Source: Candidatus Aminicenantes bacterium UBA876 (GTDB lineage: Bacteria > Acidobacteriota > Aminicenantia > UBA2199). From it: a stretch of DNA of 17,499 nucleotides. The position numbers and the translations under genes are program-made. Location of the stretch: assembly GCA_002294665.1 (NCBI GenBank), contig DBFQ01000002.1, positions 448 to 17,946 on the forward strand, written 5' to 3'. The notes below the pieces were generated by a model. It did no database searches. It was not told the origin of the DNA and was given only the letters and a program-made list of their open reading frames with translations. The stretch's first letter is position 1; the number at the start of each line of letters is the position of its first letter. This document shows, piece after piece, positions 1 through 7,425 of this stretch.

Positions 1-2
1 CC

Positions 3-272
3 TGGGTTGCCGGCGTGGAGAAAGTCCTTGATGATTTCCCCGATATCAGTCACAGGCTCTGCCCCATGAGTACCGTGCTGGAAGGTACACTGGAGCGCAT
101 TCTCGAAGCGGTGCGCCGCATGCACGAGGCCCCTTTTCTTGCCGGAGCGCAACGCGTATCCACCAAGCTGGCCATAGACGACCGTCGTGACAAAGAGATC
201 ACCATGGACGGCAAAATCCGTGCCGTGCGCGAAAAGCTTGAGGCGTCCGCAGCGGACGCCGGGGAGAATTGA
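3..272 (+). CDS. Thiamine-binding MTH1187/DUF77 family protein, 5' end outside window
   Basis: This is the C-terminal 89 residues of a small protein; the frame is open to the left edge, so the start lies outside the window. The visible part carries the family's core: HRLCPMSTVLEG, then RVSTKLAIDDRRD, then a DGKIRAVREKL tail. That pattern is typical of the roughly 100-residue MTH1187/YqgV (DUF77) family, cytoplasmic ferredoxin-like-fold proteins that bind thiamine or its pyrimidine. Only about a dozen residues should be missing. The GTG at 15 is an internal codon because the reading frame continues upstream of it. The stop is one base before the start of the threonine aldolase gene, so the two are probably co-transcribed. 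A metabolic link between them is not evident. The family assignment rests on recalled motifs. Confidence 0.8.
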   Translation, partial: WVAGVEKVLDDFPDISHRLCPMSTVLEGTLERILEAVRRMHEAPFLAGAQRVSTKLAIDDRRDKEITMDGKIRAVREKLEASAADAGEN

Positions 273-273
273 A

Positions 274-1323
274 ATGGCCTATCAGGGAATATCCGATTTC
301 CGTTCCGATACGGTTACGCGCCCCACCCCGGAAATGCGCCGGGTCATGTCCAACGCGCCCGTGGGAGATGATGTCCACGGCGATGATCCCACCGTTAATC
401 GTTTGCAGGAATTATCCGCAGAGATGACGGGAAAAGAAGCGGCGATATTTGTCCCATCGGGCACGATGGGAAACACGATCGCGCTGATCCTGGGCGTCGG
501 TGAAGGTATGGAAGTGATCATGGAAGAGAAATGCCATATCTTCAACTACGAGGCGGGAAACGTCTCGCGCCTTGCCCGCAGCCTGCCGCGTATCCTGCCT
601 TCCGTGGATGGTGCGATTCCGCTTGAACGACTGGAGTCGTCCATCCATACCGCCATGCGGGTCCATTGCCCGCCCACCCGCGCCATCTGCCTGGAAAACA
701 CCCATAACCTGCACGGCGGAACCGTTCTGACCCCGAAATACATGCAAGGCGTAAAGGAACTGGCGGAGCGGCACAATCTGCACGTTCACCTGGATGGCGC
801 AAGGGTGTTCAATGCGGCCGTGGCTCTGGGGGTTCCTGTGGCGGAAATTGCAGTTCATGTGGACACGATGATGTTCTGCCTGTCAAAAGGCTTGTGCGCC
901 CCCATCGGCTCAATGCTGGTCGGGGACAAGGACCTGATCCATGAAGCCATATCCGTCCGCAAGTACCTGGGCGGCGCCATGCGCCAGGCGGGGATTGTGG
1001 CTGCGGCCGGGATTCTGGCATTGCAGACCATGGTGGAACGGCTGGCGGAAGATCATGAGCGTGCCGCCAGGCTCGCACGCGGCTTGGAAGGGATCCCCGG
1101 GATCAAGGTGGATATGGATACGGTCCAGACCAACTTCGTCATGCTCGAGTTGGAATACATGAGCGCCGGCGAATTCCTGGAACGACTGAAAGAGCACCAG
1201 GTATGGGCGCTGCCATTCAGCGATCGCACCATCCGCTTCTGCACCCACAATGATATCAACGACGCGGATGTGGACCGTGCCGTAGACGCCATCGCCGCCG
1301 TGACAAAGGAAGCCGCCAACTGA
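274..1323 (+). CDS. ltaE: Low-specificity L-threonine aldolase
   Basis: A PLP-dependent, fold-type I enzyme of 349 residues that cleaves L-threonine or allo-threonine to glycine and acetaldehyde in the cytoplasm. The N-terminus has the family signature DFRSDTVTRPTPEMRRVM. GDDVHGDDPTVNRLQ follows, then the cofactor-binding PSGTMGN. D174 in HLDGAR should contact the pyridine nitrogen, and K205 in CLSKGL is the expected Schiff-base lysine. Length matches the family (about 335-350). I chose the ATG at 274 because GGGGAG lies 7 bases upstream and the family begins here; the frame is open to 187, but that would add 29 unrelated residues lying inside the upstream gene. It follows the DUF77 gene by one base. 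No clear intrinsic terminator follows. Confidence 0.93.
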   Translation: MAYQGISDFRSDTVTRPTPEMRRVMSNAPVGDDVHGDDPTVNRLQELSAEMTGKEAAIFVPSGTMGNTIALILGVGEGMEVIMEEKCHIFNYEAGNVSRLARSLPRILPSVDGAIPLERLESSIHTAMRVHCPPTRAICLENTHNLHGGTVLTPKYMQGVKELAERHNLHVHLDGARVFNAAVALGVPVAEIAVHVDTMMFCLSKGLCAPIGSMLVGDKDLIHEAISVRKYLGGAMRQAGIVAAAGILALQTMVERLAEDHERAARLARGLEGIPGIKVDMDTVQTNFVMLELEYMSAGEFLERLKEHQVWALPFSDRTIRFCTHNDINDADVDRAVDAIAAVTKEAAN

Positions 1324-1385
1324 CCGGAGTTCTTTGAAGGCATAGCAGCGCTATGGCTGAAAAGAATGACCGGGCATAACGCCGT

Positions 1386-1408
1386 CAATGCGGCCATATC
1401 CGCCATTG
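1386..1408. terminator. Weak stem-loop in the convergent ltaE/ptb gap
   Basis: CAATGCGG pairs with CCG-C-CATTG across a CCATAT loop, giving 8 base pairs with one bulged C. It sits between two converging genes, where a shared terminator would be expected. Neither strand has a T-run after the stem, so it is not a canonical intrinsic terminator. A smaller hairpin, CATAGC/GCTATG with a three-base loop, lies at 1341-1355. Confidence 0.25.
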
Positions 1409-1434
1409 CAGCAGATCGTTGTGAGAAATGTGGG

Positions 1435-2343
1435 CTAAATCAGCGCCGCCGCGAGCACGATGGAGTAATACTTGGAGTCGTCGTCGTCCGCGCGTGATAC
1501 CAGTACCGCTGGAAACGGCGCGCCCGTAACCACGGCGGCCAGTTTGGCGTTCGCGAAGTAAGCGCAGGTCTTATAGAATACATTCCCGGTCTCGATATTG
1601 GGGAAAATCAGGATATCCGCCTGTCCATCCACGCTGGACTTCAGGTTTTTGATCTTGCAGGCGCGGGGTGAGATGGCCACATCCATGGCCAGGGGGCCGT
1701 CCACCCGGCAGCCCTTGATCTGACCACGGTCGTTCATCTTGGCGATGAGAGCGGCATCGATGGTAGCGGGCATTTTTTCGCTGACCTTTTCATTGGCCGT
1801 CACCATGGCCACGCGGGGGTTTTCGATTCCCAGCTTGGCCGCGATCACATTAACGTTGTAGTTGATCATGGCGACTTTCTGGCTGAGGTCCGGGTCGGGA
1901 ATCATGGCCACGTCCGACACGATCAGCAGTTTTTCGTAAGCCGGCATTTCCAGCACCGTGGTGTGGGAAAGAATCGCGCCTTTCTGGATCAGGTTGAAAT
2001 CCTTGTTAAGAATGGCCTTGAGAAAATAGGGCGTTGAAATCAAGCCCTTCATGAGAAAATCGGCCTTGCCGTCCAGAATCAACTGCACGGAAACCAGTCC
2101 GCTCTTTTTTTCATCGGTTTCATGCACGATTTCAAAGGCATCGGCATCGATGCGCAAATCGCCGCACATGCTGCGGATCAGGGGCTCATCCCCCACCAGA
2201 ACCGCTCTGACGATATTTTCACGGACCGCACGGTCCACCGCTTTCAATACATCCTCTTCCTGCGCGTAAGCCACAACGACAGTGGGAGTGTCCTTGGCCT
2301 TGGCCAAAGCTTCCATGTCAGCCAACGATCGAATGGGTTTCAT
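1435..2343 (-). CDS. ptb: Phosphate butyryltransferase (PTA/PTB family)
   Basis: A 302-residue cytoplasmic acyltransferase of the PTA_PTB family. It is expected to exchange CoA of butyryl-CoA (or branched acyl-CoA) for phosphate, making the acyl phosphate that butyrate kinase uses to form ATP. Visible family features include the N-terminal VVVAYAQEEDVLKAV and DGKADFLMKGLISTPYFLKAILNK. AYEKLLIVSDVAMIPDPDL and the C-terminal ILIFPNIETGNVFYKT (small-molecule binding) follow. The length fits phosphotransbutyrylases, which lack the extra domain of long phosphate acetyltransferases. The start at 2343 has AGGAG about 9 bases upstream. It lies 38 bp downstream of buk, so it is the second gene of that operon. 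Substrate choice between butyryl and acetyl is inferred mainly from the buk neighbour. Confidence 0.88.
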   Translation of the reverse strand: MKPIRSLADMEALAKAKDTPTVVVAYAQEEDVLKAVDRAVRENIVRAVLVGDEPLIRSMCGDLRIDADAFEIVHETDEKKSGLVSVQLILDGKADFLMKGLISTPYFLKAILNKDFNLIQKGAILSHTTVLEMPAYEKLLIVSDVAMIPDPDLSQKVAMINYNVNVIAAKLGIENPRVAMVTANEKVSEKMPATIDAALIAKMNDRGQIKGCRVDGPLAMDVAISPRACKIKNLKSSVDGQADILIFPNIETGNVFYKTCAYFANAKLAAVVTGAPFPAVLVSRADDDDSKYYSIVLAAALI

Positions 2344-2381
2344 GATGCTATCTCCTGATTGGTAAACTCATAATCCCTGAT

Positions 2382-3473
2382 TCAGAATGGATTCGAATGG
2401 TTCAGCGACCATTCCCTGGCCTCTTCCTCACCATTCAGAACCCGCAAACCTCCCAGTACGAGAGAACGCAATTCATCCTCTCCCGGAAGAAGAATGGCGG
2501 GCGCCAGAAAATCCGTACGCTCGCGAATCCAGCCCACAAAGCGCTTGTCGTAGGCAATGCCGCCGGTCATGACCACCGCATCCACCTTTCCACTCATGAC
2601 CGTGGCCATGGCGCCGATCTCCTTGGCAATGCCATAAGCCATGGCCCTGAGGATAAACTCGGCTTTCTCATCGCCCTGATCCACGCGGCGTTCCACTTCA
2701 CGCATATCATTGGTGCCCAGGTGAGCCACAACACCGCCTTTCCCGGTGATGCGCTTCTTGAGTTCGTCACGCGACAAATCCCCCGAAAGCGCCCATTCAA
2801 TCAAAGGCCAGGAAGGCACGGAACCTGCGCGTTCCGGACTGAAGGGCCCATCGCCGTTCAGCGCATTGTTCACATCCACAATCCGCCCCCGTTGATGGGC
2901 GCCGATGGAAATTCCGCCGCCCATGTGCGCCACTACCAGGTTGCATGCGTTGTAATTCTTTTTCAGCATGCGGGCCGCTTCACGGGCGGCCGCCTTCTGG
3001 TTGAGGGCATGGAGAATGCTTACGCGCCTGATTTCCGGTACGCCGGTGATTCGTGCCAGTTCATGCATTTCATCCACAACAACCGGATCCACGATGAATG
3101 CCGGGATACCGGCGGGACCGGCGATGGCGATGGCGATCAAAGCGCCGAGGTTCGACGCGTGTTCCCAGTTGGATTCACGCAGGTATTTCACCATTTCATG
3201 GTTCACCCGGTAAGTGCCCGACTCCAGGGGAGGAAGAAGACCTCCCCGGCCGACCACAGCGGTGAGCGTATTCATGTCGAAATGGTTGTGCTCTAAAAAA
3301 TCCAGCACCAGCCGCGTGCGGAACTCTTCCTGGTCAATAATTCGCGAAAAATGACCCAACTCGTCGACTGAATGGGAAAGGCTCGCGTCAAAGAGTTTCT
3401 GATCGTCTTTGAACACCGCCAGTTTCGTGGATGTGGAACCGGGGTTGATGGCTAATATGATCGCTTGATTCAT
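2382..3473 (-). CDS. buk: Butyrate kinase
   Basis: A 363-residue ASKHA-fold acyl kinase that converts butyryl phosphate and ADP to butyrate and ATP. It has the phosphate loop INPGSTSTKLAVF (residues 9-21), VVAHMGGGISIGAHQRGRIVDVNNA (180-204) and NGDGPFSPERAG (206-217), all typical of butyrate/branched-chain-fatty-acid kinases rather than acetate kinases. VMTGGIAYDKRFV (301-313) is the adenosine-site region. Length is normal (355-365). The start at 3473 is preceded only by a weak AGG about 11 bases upstream. A near-consensus promoter ends five bases before the ATG (see the promoter entry), so the mRNA may have little or no leader. Gene order is buk then ptb, the reverse of the classic clostridial ptb-buk. 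Isobutyrate or isovalerate could also be substrates. Confidence 0.93.
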   Translation of the reverse strand: MNQAIILAINPGSTSTKLAVFKDDQKLFDASLSHSVDELGHFSRIIDQEEFRTRLVLDFLEHNHFDMNTLTAVVGRGGLLPPLESGTYRVNHEMVKYLRESNWEHASNLGALIAIAIAGPAGIPAFIVDPVVVDEMHELARITGVPEIRRVSILHALNQKAAAREAARMLKKNYNACNLVVAHMGGGISIGAHQRGRIVDVNNALNGDGPFSPERAGSVPSWPLIEWALSGDLSRDELKKRITGKGGVVAHLGTNDMREVERRVDQGDEKAEFILRAMAYGIAKEIGAMATVMSGKVDAVVMTGGIAYDKRFVGWIRERTDFLAPAILLPGEDELRSLVLGGLRVLNGEEEAREWSLNHSNPF

Positions 3474-3478
3474 ATTAT

Positions 3479-3507
3479 ATTGTACCTGAAACGGGCGTAC
3501 ATTTCAA
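3479..3507 (-). promoter_or_regulatory. Sigma-70-type promoter of buk-ptb
   Basis: TTGAAA (3502-3507) and TACAAT (3479-3484) are separated by exactly 17 bp on the minus strand; each differs from consensus by one base. The -10 ends five bases before the buk ATG, so the expected transcription start falls on or next to the start codon. Confidence 0.6.
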
Positions 3508-3581
3508 GGGAGAATACCGGTTCCGCTGTCTGCCGGTGTGGAAATGAGGCCGGCCTGACAGAGCGCGGGATATCTACAATA

Positions 3582-6044
3582 CTAGTCTCGCGGAGGATCG
3601 AAGGAGAGTCCCGCTGGATGGTTCAGGCACCATCCAAGGTTGGAAAGAAAGCGGCGTACAGACATGGGCCCTTGGATTCTTTGCAGCAGGCTGTCGACCT
3701 TCCGACCATGATCCTGGAGCCAGCTTGCAGCCGGACTTTGGCGCAACATGAAATTCTGATCGAATCGGCGATTGAATTCGCCGCGTATTTTCCCGGGCGC
3801 GTAACGGACCCATTGCCGCGAAAGAAAAAACAGCCAATTTCCGCAAGCAGACAACTCCTTTTCCGAAGCGTTGCGTAACCAGATGGAGATCTCCCGGTCC
3901 AGGTTCGCTTTGAAATCTGCGGGCAAAACAGGAGCCAATCGGTGAAGCATGGCCGGGGACAGATCCCATAGAATGCCGTATGGCGTATTGGCCAACCGGT
4001 TCCATAGAGAGAAAGGGGTGGAAGCAAAAGTCACCTGTCTTTTGATCAGGTATGCCAGAGGGGCGCTTTTCTCATGGCCCGGTCGCCTGCGTTTACGCAG
4101 ACGAATACGCGCGGTTACCGGATCCGTCAATCCCAAACGATCCAGCACTCGAACGCGGGGGCCCGCGTAATATCCCAGGAAACCGATATTGGCATAGGCC
4201 ACTGTGAAAGGTCGTTCGATCAGCCGCATCAGGTTGGCGTAATTCTGCCCCATTGTACGCCATATAAACAACAACCGGTGCTGGAACAAGTCTTCCAGCG
4301 GGGCAAAATTTTTCCCGTAGTAACTGAATCGTTCATCCGAAATGCCGAAGTGATAGAGTGACTTGCCCCGGGTCTGCACGGGAGTCATCTGAAGGGCCAA
4401 CCCCATCAACAAAATCATGACAAGAACGATCGCCGGAACCACTTTTCTGCTGTGGATTCCCCGTGGCACGTTCACGGGAAAATCAGATGCCAGGCTCAAC
4501 AAGAAAAGAGCCGGCAAAAGAAAACGGGCATGCATGAAGTCGCCACCGCCACGGACGACGAAAAACCCGTGCAAAAGGGCGGACATTACGATCAGGAATC
4601 GTCCCCCACGATCGACTGCCCGGCGCCGCAACGCAATCAGGGTCGCGGCAACGGCCAAAACGACAATTAAAAAGGCTGCACTGCCGCTTAAAAGGTCCCA
4701 CAGGTAAGCCATTCCCTGGGGCCAGTGTGATCCCGCTCCCGACTTTGCATAGAATGGATTGGGAAGCCAGGCGGCATAGTATCCCATCCGCCAAACCTGG
4801 ACGATCCCCAACAATACCACCGGGGGCAGCCACATGCGGCTTAAAACCCGCAACCGTTCTCCTGTGTAGCGGGCGGACAACAGAAAGTGGAGGAAAATGA
4901 TCCCGGCAAACACCACGAAATCCGGTCGGGTCAATACCAGCAGAGCCAACAACCAACCCATGGGACCAGCCGGAATATCTTTGCGCCTAAGGAGCATGGC
5001 ATACAAGGCCAGTAGACTGAAAGACAGGGGGGTTTCCAGGCCGGAGGTAGAAAAATCGATAAATCCACTGGTTCCCAGCAAGAGAGGAATAGCGGGATTG
5101 ATCCACAGACATCCTTCCAGATCTCGCCGGAACACCCCGCCGTTGCGAAGAAGAACGATCGCCAGTGTAAAGAGGGTCAACAGTAATGAGGGAAGCATGA
5201 CCGCACCTTTGGCACTTAATCCCGTGGCGCGGAACCACGAAACGATTCCCAGCCATAACAAGTGCGTATATCCCTCCACACGCTCTCCGGGGTTATATAC
5301 CGGTCCATATCCATGCAATAAGTTGTCCACATGTCGCAACGTGATGAAAGCGTCTTCAGAAATCCAGGCACGGGAAATCACCAGTAAAAAGGCAGCGGAA
5401 AAAAGTAGCAGCCCCAGCCATCTTTGCCAGTTGGGGTAACCACACACAGCCGCGTCCAGCGCCAGCAGCAGAAGAACAGTCAATAGGCCGAAAATGAGCG
5501 TACATGTCAAAATCCGTTGCCAGCAAAGGTGAAGTTTCAGCGGAACAATGCGCACCCGCTCGACCCGGATGATCGGCTTGCCCGAAAGAAAGCGCACACG
5601 GGGTTCAATCTGCATGGGTCGGTTCAGGTTGAAGACCAATCTTGTCTTGCCTGCAGGGACTACACGGCGTCGTGCCAGTAGCCTGCGTCCATGTTGCGCG
5701 GCGATCTCCAATTGTACGGAGCCATCATCACTCCCCCCCATGTGGAATTCAGCTACAAAACGCCCGGCCGGCAAATCAACGTAACGCGCGAAAGCCAGGA
5801 AACGCTTTTCCCGGCCCAAGTCGTCGGCATAAAGACTCCGATGGCTTGTGTGCTGCGGAGCAAAGAAATCGGAACGGAAACCATTGAGCTCCACCGGCCC
5901 GCTCTGCCGGCCCGTTTCAATGTGCGCGCGCAATAAAAAGAATGCAAATACCGCTATCATCGCAGTCGCAACGATAATTGCCATTCTGCTGGCGGGATAA
6001 GGCTTCATCTGTTCATCCGGAATCAATTGCGCCGATTTGATCAT
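3582..6044 (-). CDS. Polytopic GT-C type glycosyltransferase, AftB-like
   Basis: An 820-residue membrane protein. A first transmembrane segment lies at about 21-39. A soluble, probably beta-rich extracytoplasmic domain follows (about 45-168), then about ten hydrophobic segments between 175 and 550, and a soluble tail to 820. The segment [37 protein letters not shown] (227-264) matches the first loop of GT-C enzymes related to mycobacterial arabinofuranosyltransferase AftB. Acidic residues E230 and D231 sit where the catalytic aspartate lies. [14 protein letters not shown] (498-511) and [10 protein letters not shown] (633-642) are also family hallmarks. It probably moves a sugar from a polyprenyl-phosphate donor onto an envelope glycan, lipid or protein; donor and acceptor are unknown. 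The start could instead be M13 (6008), which has GGAT upstream. It is an isolated gene with no glycan cluster around it. Confidence 0.75.
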   Translation of the reverse strand: MIKSAQLIPDEQMKPYPASRMAIIVATAMIAVFAFFLLRAHIETGRQSGPVELNGFRSDFFAPQHTSHRSLYADDLGREKRFLAFARYVDLPAGRFVAEFHMGGSDDGSVQLEIAAQHGRRLLARRRVVPAGKTRLVFNLNRPMQIEPRVRFLSGKPIIRVERVRIVPLKLHLCWQRILTCTLIFGLLTVLLLLALDAAVCGYPNWQRWLGLLLFSAAFLLVISRAWISEDAFITLRHVDNLLHGYGPVYNPGERVEGYTHLLWLGIVSWFRATGLSAKGAVMLPSLLLTLFTLAIVLLRNGGVFRRDLEGCLWINPAIPLLLGTSGFIDFSTSGLETPLSFSLLALYAMLLRRKDIPAGPMGWLLALLVLTRPDFVVFAGIIFLHFLLSARYTGERLRVLSRMWLPPVVLLGIVQVWRMGYYAAWLPNPFYAKSGAGSHWPQGMAYLWDLLSGSAAFLIVVLAVAATLIALRRRAVDRGGRFLIVMSALLHGFFVVRGGGDFMHARFLLPALFLLSLASDFPVNVPRGIHSRKVVPAIVLVMILLMGLALQMTPVQTRGKSLYHFGISDERFSYYGKNFAPLEDLFQHRLLFIWRTMGQNYANLMRLIERPFTVAYANIGFLGYYAGPRVRVLDRLGLTDPVTARIRLRKRRRPGHEKSAPLAYLIKRQVTFASTPFSLWNRLANTPYGILWDLSPAMLHRLAPVLPADFKANLDREISIWLRNASEKELSACGNWLFFLSRQWVRYAPGKIRGEFNRRFDQNFMLRQSPAASWLQDHGRKVDSLLQRIQGPMSVRRFLSNLGWCLNHPAGLSFDPPRD

Positions 6045-6052
6045 ATCTTAGA

Positions 6053-6080
6053 GAATTATCGGACCATCTTATCTTTTCAA
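6053..6080 (-). promoter_or_regulatory. Possible promoter of the glycosyltransferase gene
   Basis: On the minus strand TTGAAA (6075-6080) is followed after 16 bp by TAATTC (6053-6058). The -10 is a poor match and the gene could instead be read through from the tRNA-Arg transcription unit, whose 3' end is 79 bp upstream and has no obvious terminator. Confidence 0.3.
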
Positions 6081-6123
6081 GCATCCGGCAAAGCCAATTC
6101 CTAGAACAAGGAAATGAATAATA

Positions 6124-6199
6124 TGGCGCGCCTGGCAGGAGTCGAACCTGCGACCTTTGGTTCCGGAGACCAACACTCTATCCTCTGAGCTACAGGCGC
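6124..6199 (-). tRNA. tRNA-Arg(CCG), CCA encoded
   Basis: A complete 76-nt cloverleaf on the minus strand. The acceptor GCGCCTG (5' end at 6199) pairs fully with CAGGCGC. The D stem is GCTC/GAGT. The anticodon stem TTGGT/ACCAA encloses the loop CTCCGGA, giving anticodon CCG (reads CGG, arginine). The T arm is GCAGG-TTCGACT-CCTGC. The discriminator G is followed by a genomically encoded CCA. Confidence 0.97.
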
Positions 6200-6208
6200 G
6201 TGCAAATG

Positions 6209-6237
6209 ATTATAGCAGAAATGCGCTCTTCAGGAAA
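6209..6237 (-). promoter_or_regulatory. Promoter of tRNA-Arg
   Basis: A perfect TATAAT (6209-6214, minus strand) lies 9 bases before the mature tRNA 5' end, with TTTCCT (6232-6237) 17 bp further upstream. The -10 is strong and the -35 weak (3 of 6). Confidence 0.55.
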
Positions 6238-6264
6238 GCCGCCGCTCGGACAAGCCATCCGATA

Positions 6265-6293
6265 TTGACTTGGAAACCACAAAGACGTACCAT
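6265..6293 (+). promoter_or_regulatory. Promoter of the methionine-rich secreted protein gene
   Basis: TTGACT (6265-6270) and TACCAT (6288-6293) are spaced 17 bp apart. The expected start near 6300 would give a leader of about 43 nt carrying the AGGAGG ribosome site at 6333-6338. Confidence 0.5.
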
Positions 6294-6342
6294 CTAACTC
6301 GGTCCACGGGAATTCTTCCCGGGATGGCTCACAGGAGGAGAC

Positions 6343-7080
6343 ATGAAAAAACTCGTACTGGCCGTGACGATTCTGGCCTTTGCCGCCGGCCTGGCTCAGG
6401 CGGACATTTACATCAAGCAGAGCACCCATACCGATGAAGTCACGATGATGGGTCAAACCACTCCAGCCAAGGACACGGTGACCGAGCAGTGGATCGGCAA
6501 GAACCGCTTCGCCTCGCACATGGAAAATCAGTCCGTGATCATGAACCTGGAAGAAAACATGATGTACATGATCAACCACCAGAACAAGAGCTATATTCCC
6601 ATGCAGCTCCCGGTTGACATGACCGATTACATGCCGCCGGAAGTCGCGGGCATGATGAAATCGATGATGGGCTCGATTACGGTGAAAGTGACTCCCAACA
6701 ACGAAACCCGCACCGTCGCCGGCCTGCCTTGTCAAGGCTACGATGTCACCATGGACATGATGATGATGAAAATGAACATGAAAGTGTTCGCTTCGGAAAA
6801 AGTCGGCTTCGACTGGCAGAAAGTGTCCGAGCAGATGACCTCTGAAATGCTCAAGGCCCAGATGCGCCTTTCCGAAGAAGCGGTGAAGGAGATGCAGAAG
6901 GTCAAGGGCTATTGGATGGCCATGGAAACGACGGTAAATGTCATGGGGCAGGACATTCGCACCACCATGGAAGTGACTGAAATCGCCGAGAAAGCTCCCA
7001 CGGCTGACGCCTATGCCGTTCCCCAGGGCTATTCCAAGAAAGACAAATTCACCATGGGTGACCTGCAACAACAGGGCTAA
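6343..7080 (+). CDS. Secreted methionine-rich DUF4412-like protein
   Basis: A 245-residue protein with a clear Sec signal peptide: MKK, a hydrophobic core and AQA before D21. The mature part should be periplasmic or secreted. Its architecture resembles DUF4412-type proteins: a beta-rich body with a TEQWIGKNRFA strand, VTPNNETRTVAGLPCQGYDVT in the middle, and a helical QVSEQM-type segment. Function is unknown. It is remarkable for 31 methionines (12.7%), including seven of ten residues at 137-146 and pairs at 35-36, 73-74, 104-105 and 108-109. Its only cysteine is C130, in the conserved-looking GLPCQGY. An excellent AGGAGG lies 4 bases before the ATG. It stands alone between its own promoter and a strong terminator. 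Metal binding or oxidant scavenging is speculation from composition. Confidence 0.75.
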   Translation: MKKLVLAVTILAFAAGLAQADIYIKQSTHTDEVTMMGQTTPAKDTVTEQWIGKNRFASHMENQSVIMNLEENMMYMINHQNKSYIPMQLPVDMTDYMPPEVAGMMKSMMGSITVKVTPNNETRTVAGLPCQGYDVTMDMMMMKMNMKVFASEKVGFDWQKVSEQMTSEMLKAQMRLSEEAVKEMQKVKGYWMAMETTVNVMGQDIRTTMEVTEIAEKAPTADAYAVPQGYSKKDKFTMGDLQQQG

Positions 7081-7104
7081 CCCCGTCTGACGCAATGATA
7101 AGCG

Positions 7105-7130
7105 AGAGCGGGCCCTCCGGGGCCCGCTCT
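7105..7130 (+). terminator. Strong hairpin terminator after the methionine-rich gene
   Basis: A perfect 11-bp stem, AGAGCGGGCCC with GGGCCCGCTCT, closes a four-base TCCG loop 24 bp after the stop codon. The following GTTATT is only a weak T-tract. Confidence 0.75.
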
Positions 7131-7425
7131 GTTATTCCCCATCCTTGAAAAGTTGGAGAGTTGGAGAGTTGGAAAGTTGGAGAGAGGGAAAGTGGGAGAG
7201 AGGGAAACAGGAACAGGCATAATCCCGGGAACACCCTCATCACTGGAACTTATCCTGACCCTCACCGATCTGTAAGTTCCTCATCACAATCCTCACGATT
7301 AATCCATCACCGTTCCGCTGAAACAGTTGCAGCAGGTGATGCAGTTGAGGGTGGCAGGCCAGTTGGGCAAGCACTTTTCGCCTGCTGCGTTTTACGGTTC
7401 TTCCGGGCGGATCGGCAGCCCGCGT
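7131..7425. other. Convergent non-coding gap
   Basis: The 295 bp between two convergent genes hold the 8-bp tandem repeat at 7151-7206 and an 8-bp inverted repeat, GGAACTTA (7245-7252) with TAAGTTCC (7273-7280). CCTCATCAC and CCTCACCGAT/CCTCACGATT are short motifs repeated around it. I see no convincing gene or T-tailed terminator for the minus-strand lipoprotein gene. Confidence 0.5.
7151..7206. repeat. 8-bp tandem repeat, seven units
   Basis: The sequence divides exactly into seven 8-base units: AGTTGGAG, AGTTGGAG, AGTTGGAA, AGTTGGAG, AGAGGGAA, AGTGGGAG, AGAGGGAA. It is purine-only apart from the TT of the first type and lies just past the terminator at 7105-7130. Related 9-bp-period repeats occur at 13778-13813 and, inverted, at 13985-14017. 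Confidence 0.85.

Noticed and set aside
1341..1355. CATAGC/GCTATG hairpin as terminator of the threonine aldolase gene
   Set aside because: The stem is six base pairs with a three-base loop and no T-tract; this is easily expected by chance.
2397..3296. Long open frame on the + strand opposite buk
   Set aside because: It is the antisense shadow of a confidently identified butyrate kinase and shows no protein family features. The same applies to + frames at 10132-11313 (opposite miaA) and 12971-13717 (opposite purF), and to minus frames opposite ltaE and the methionine-rich gene.
7151..7206. CRISPR-like array
   Set aside because: Units are 8 bp, contiguous and without spacers. It is a simple tandem repeat.
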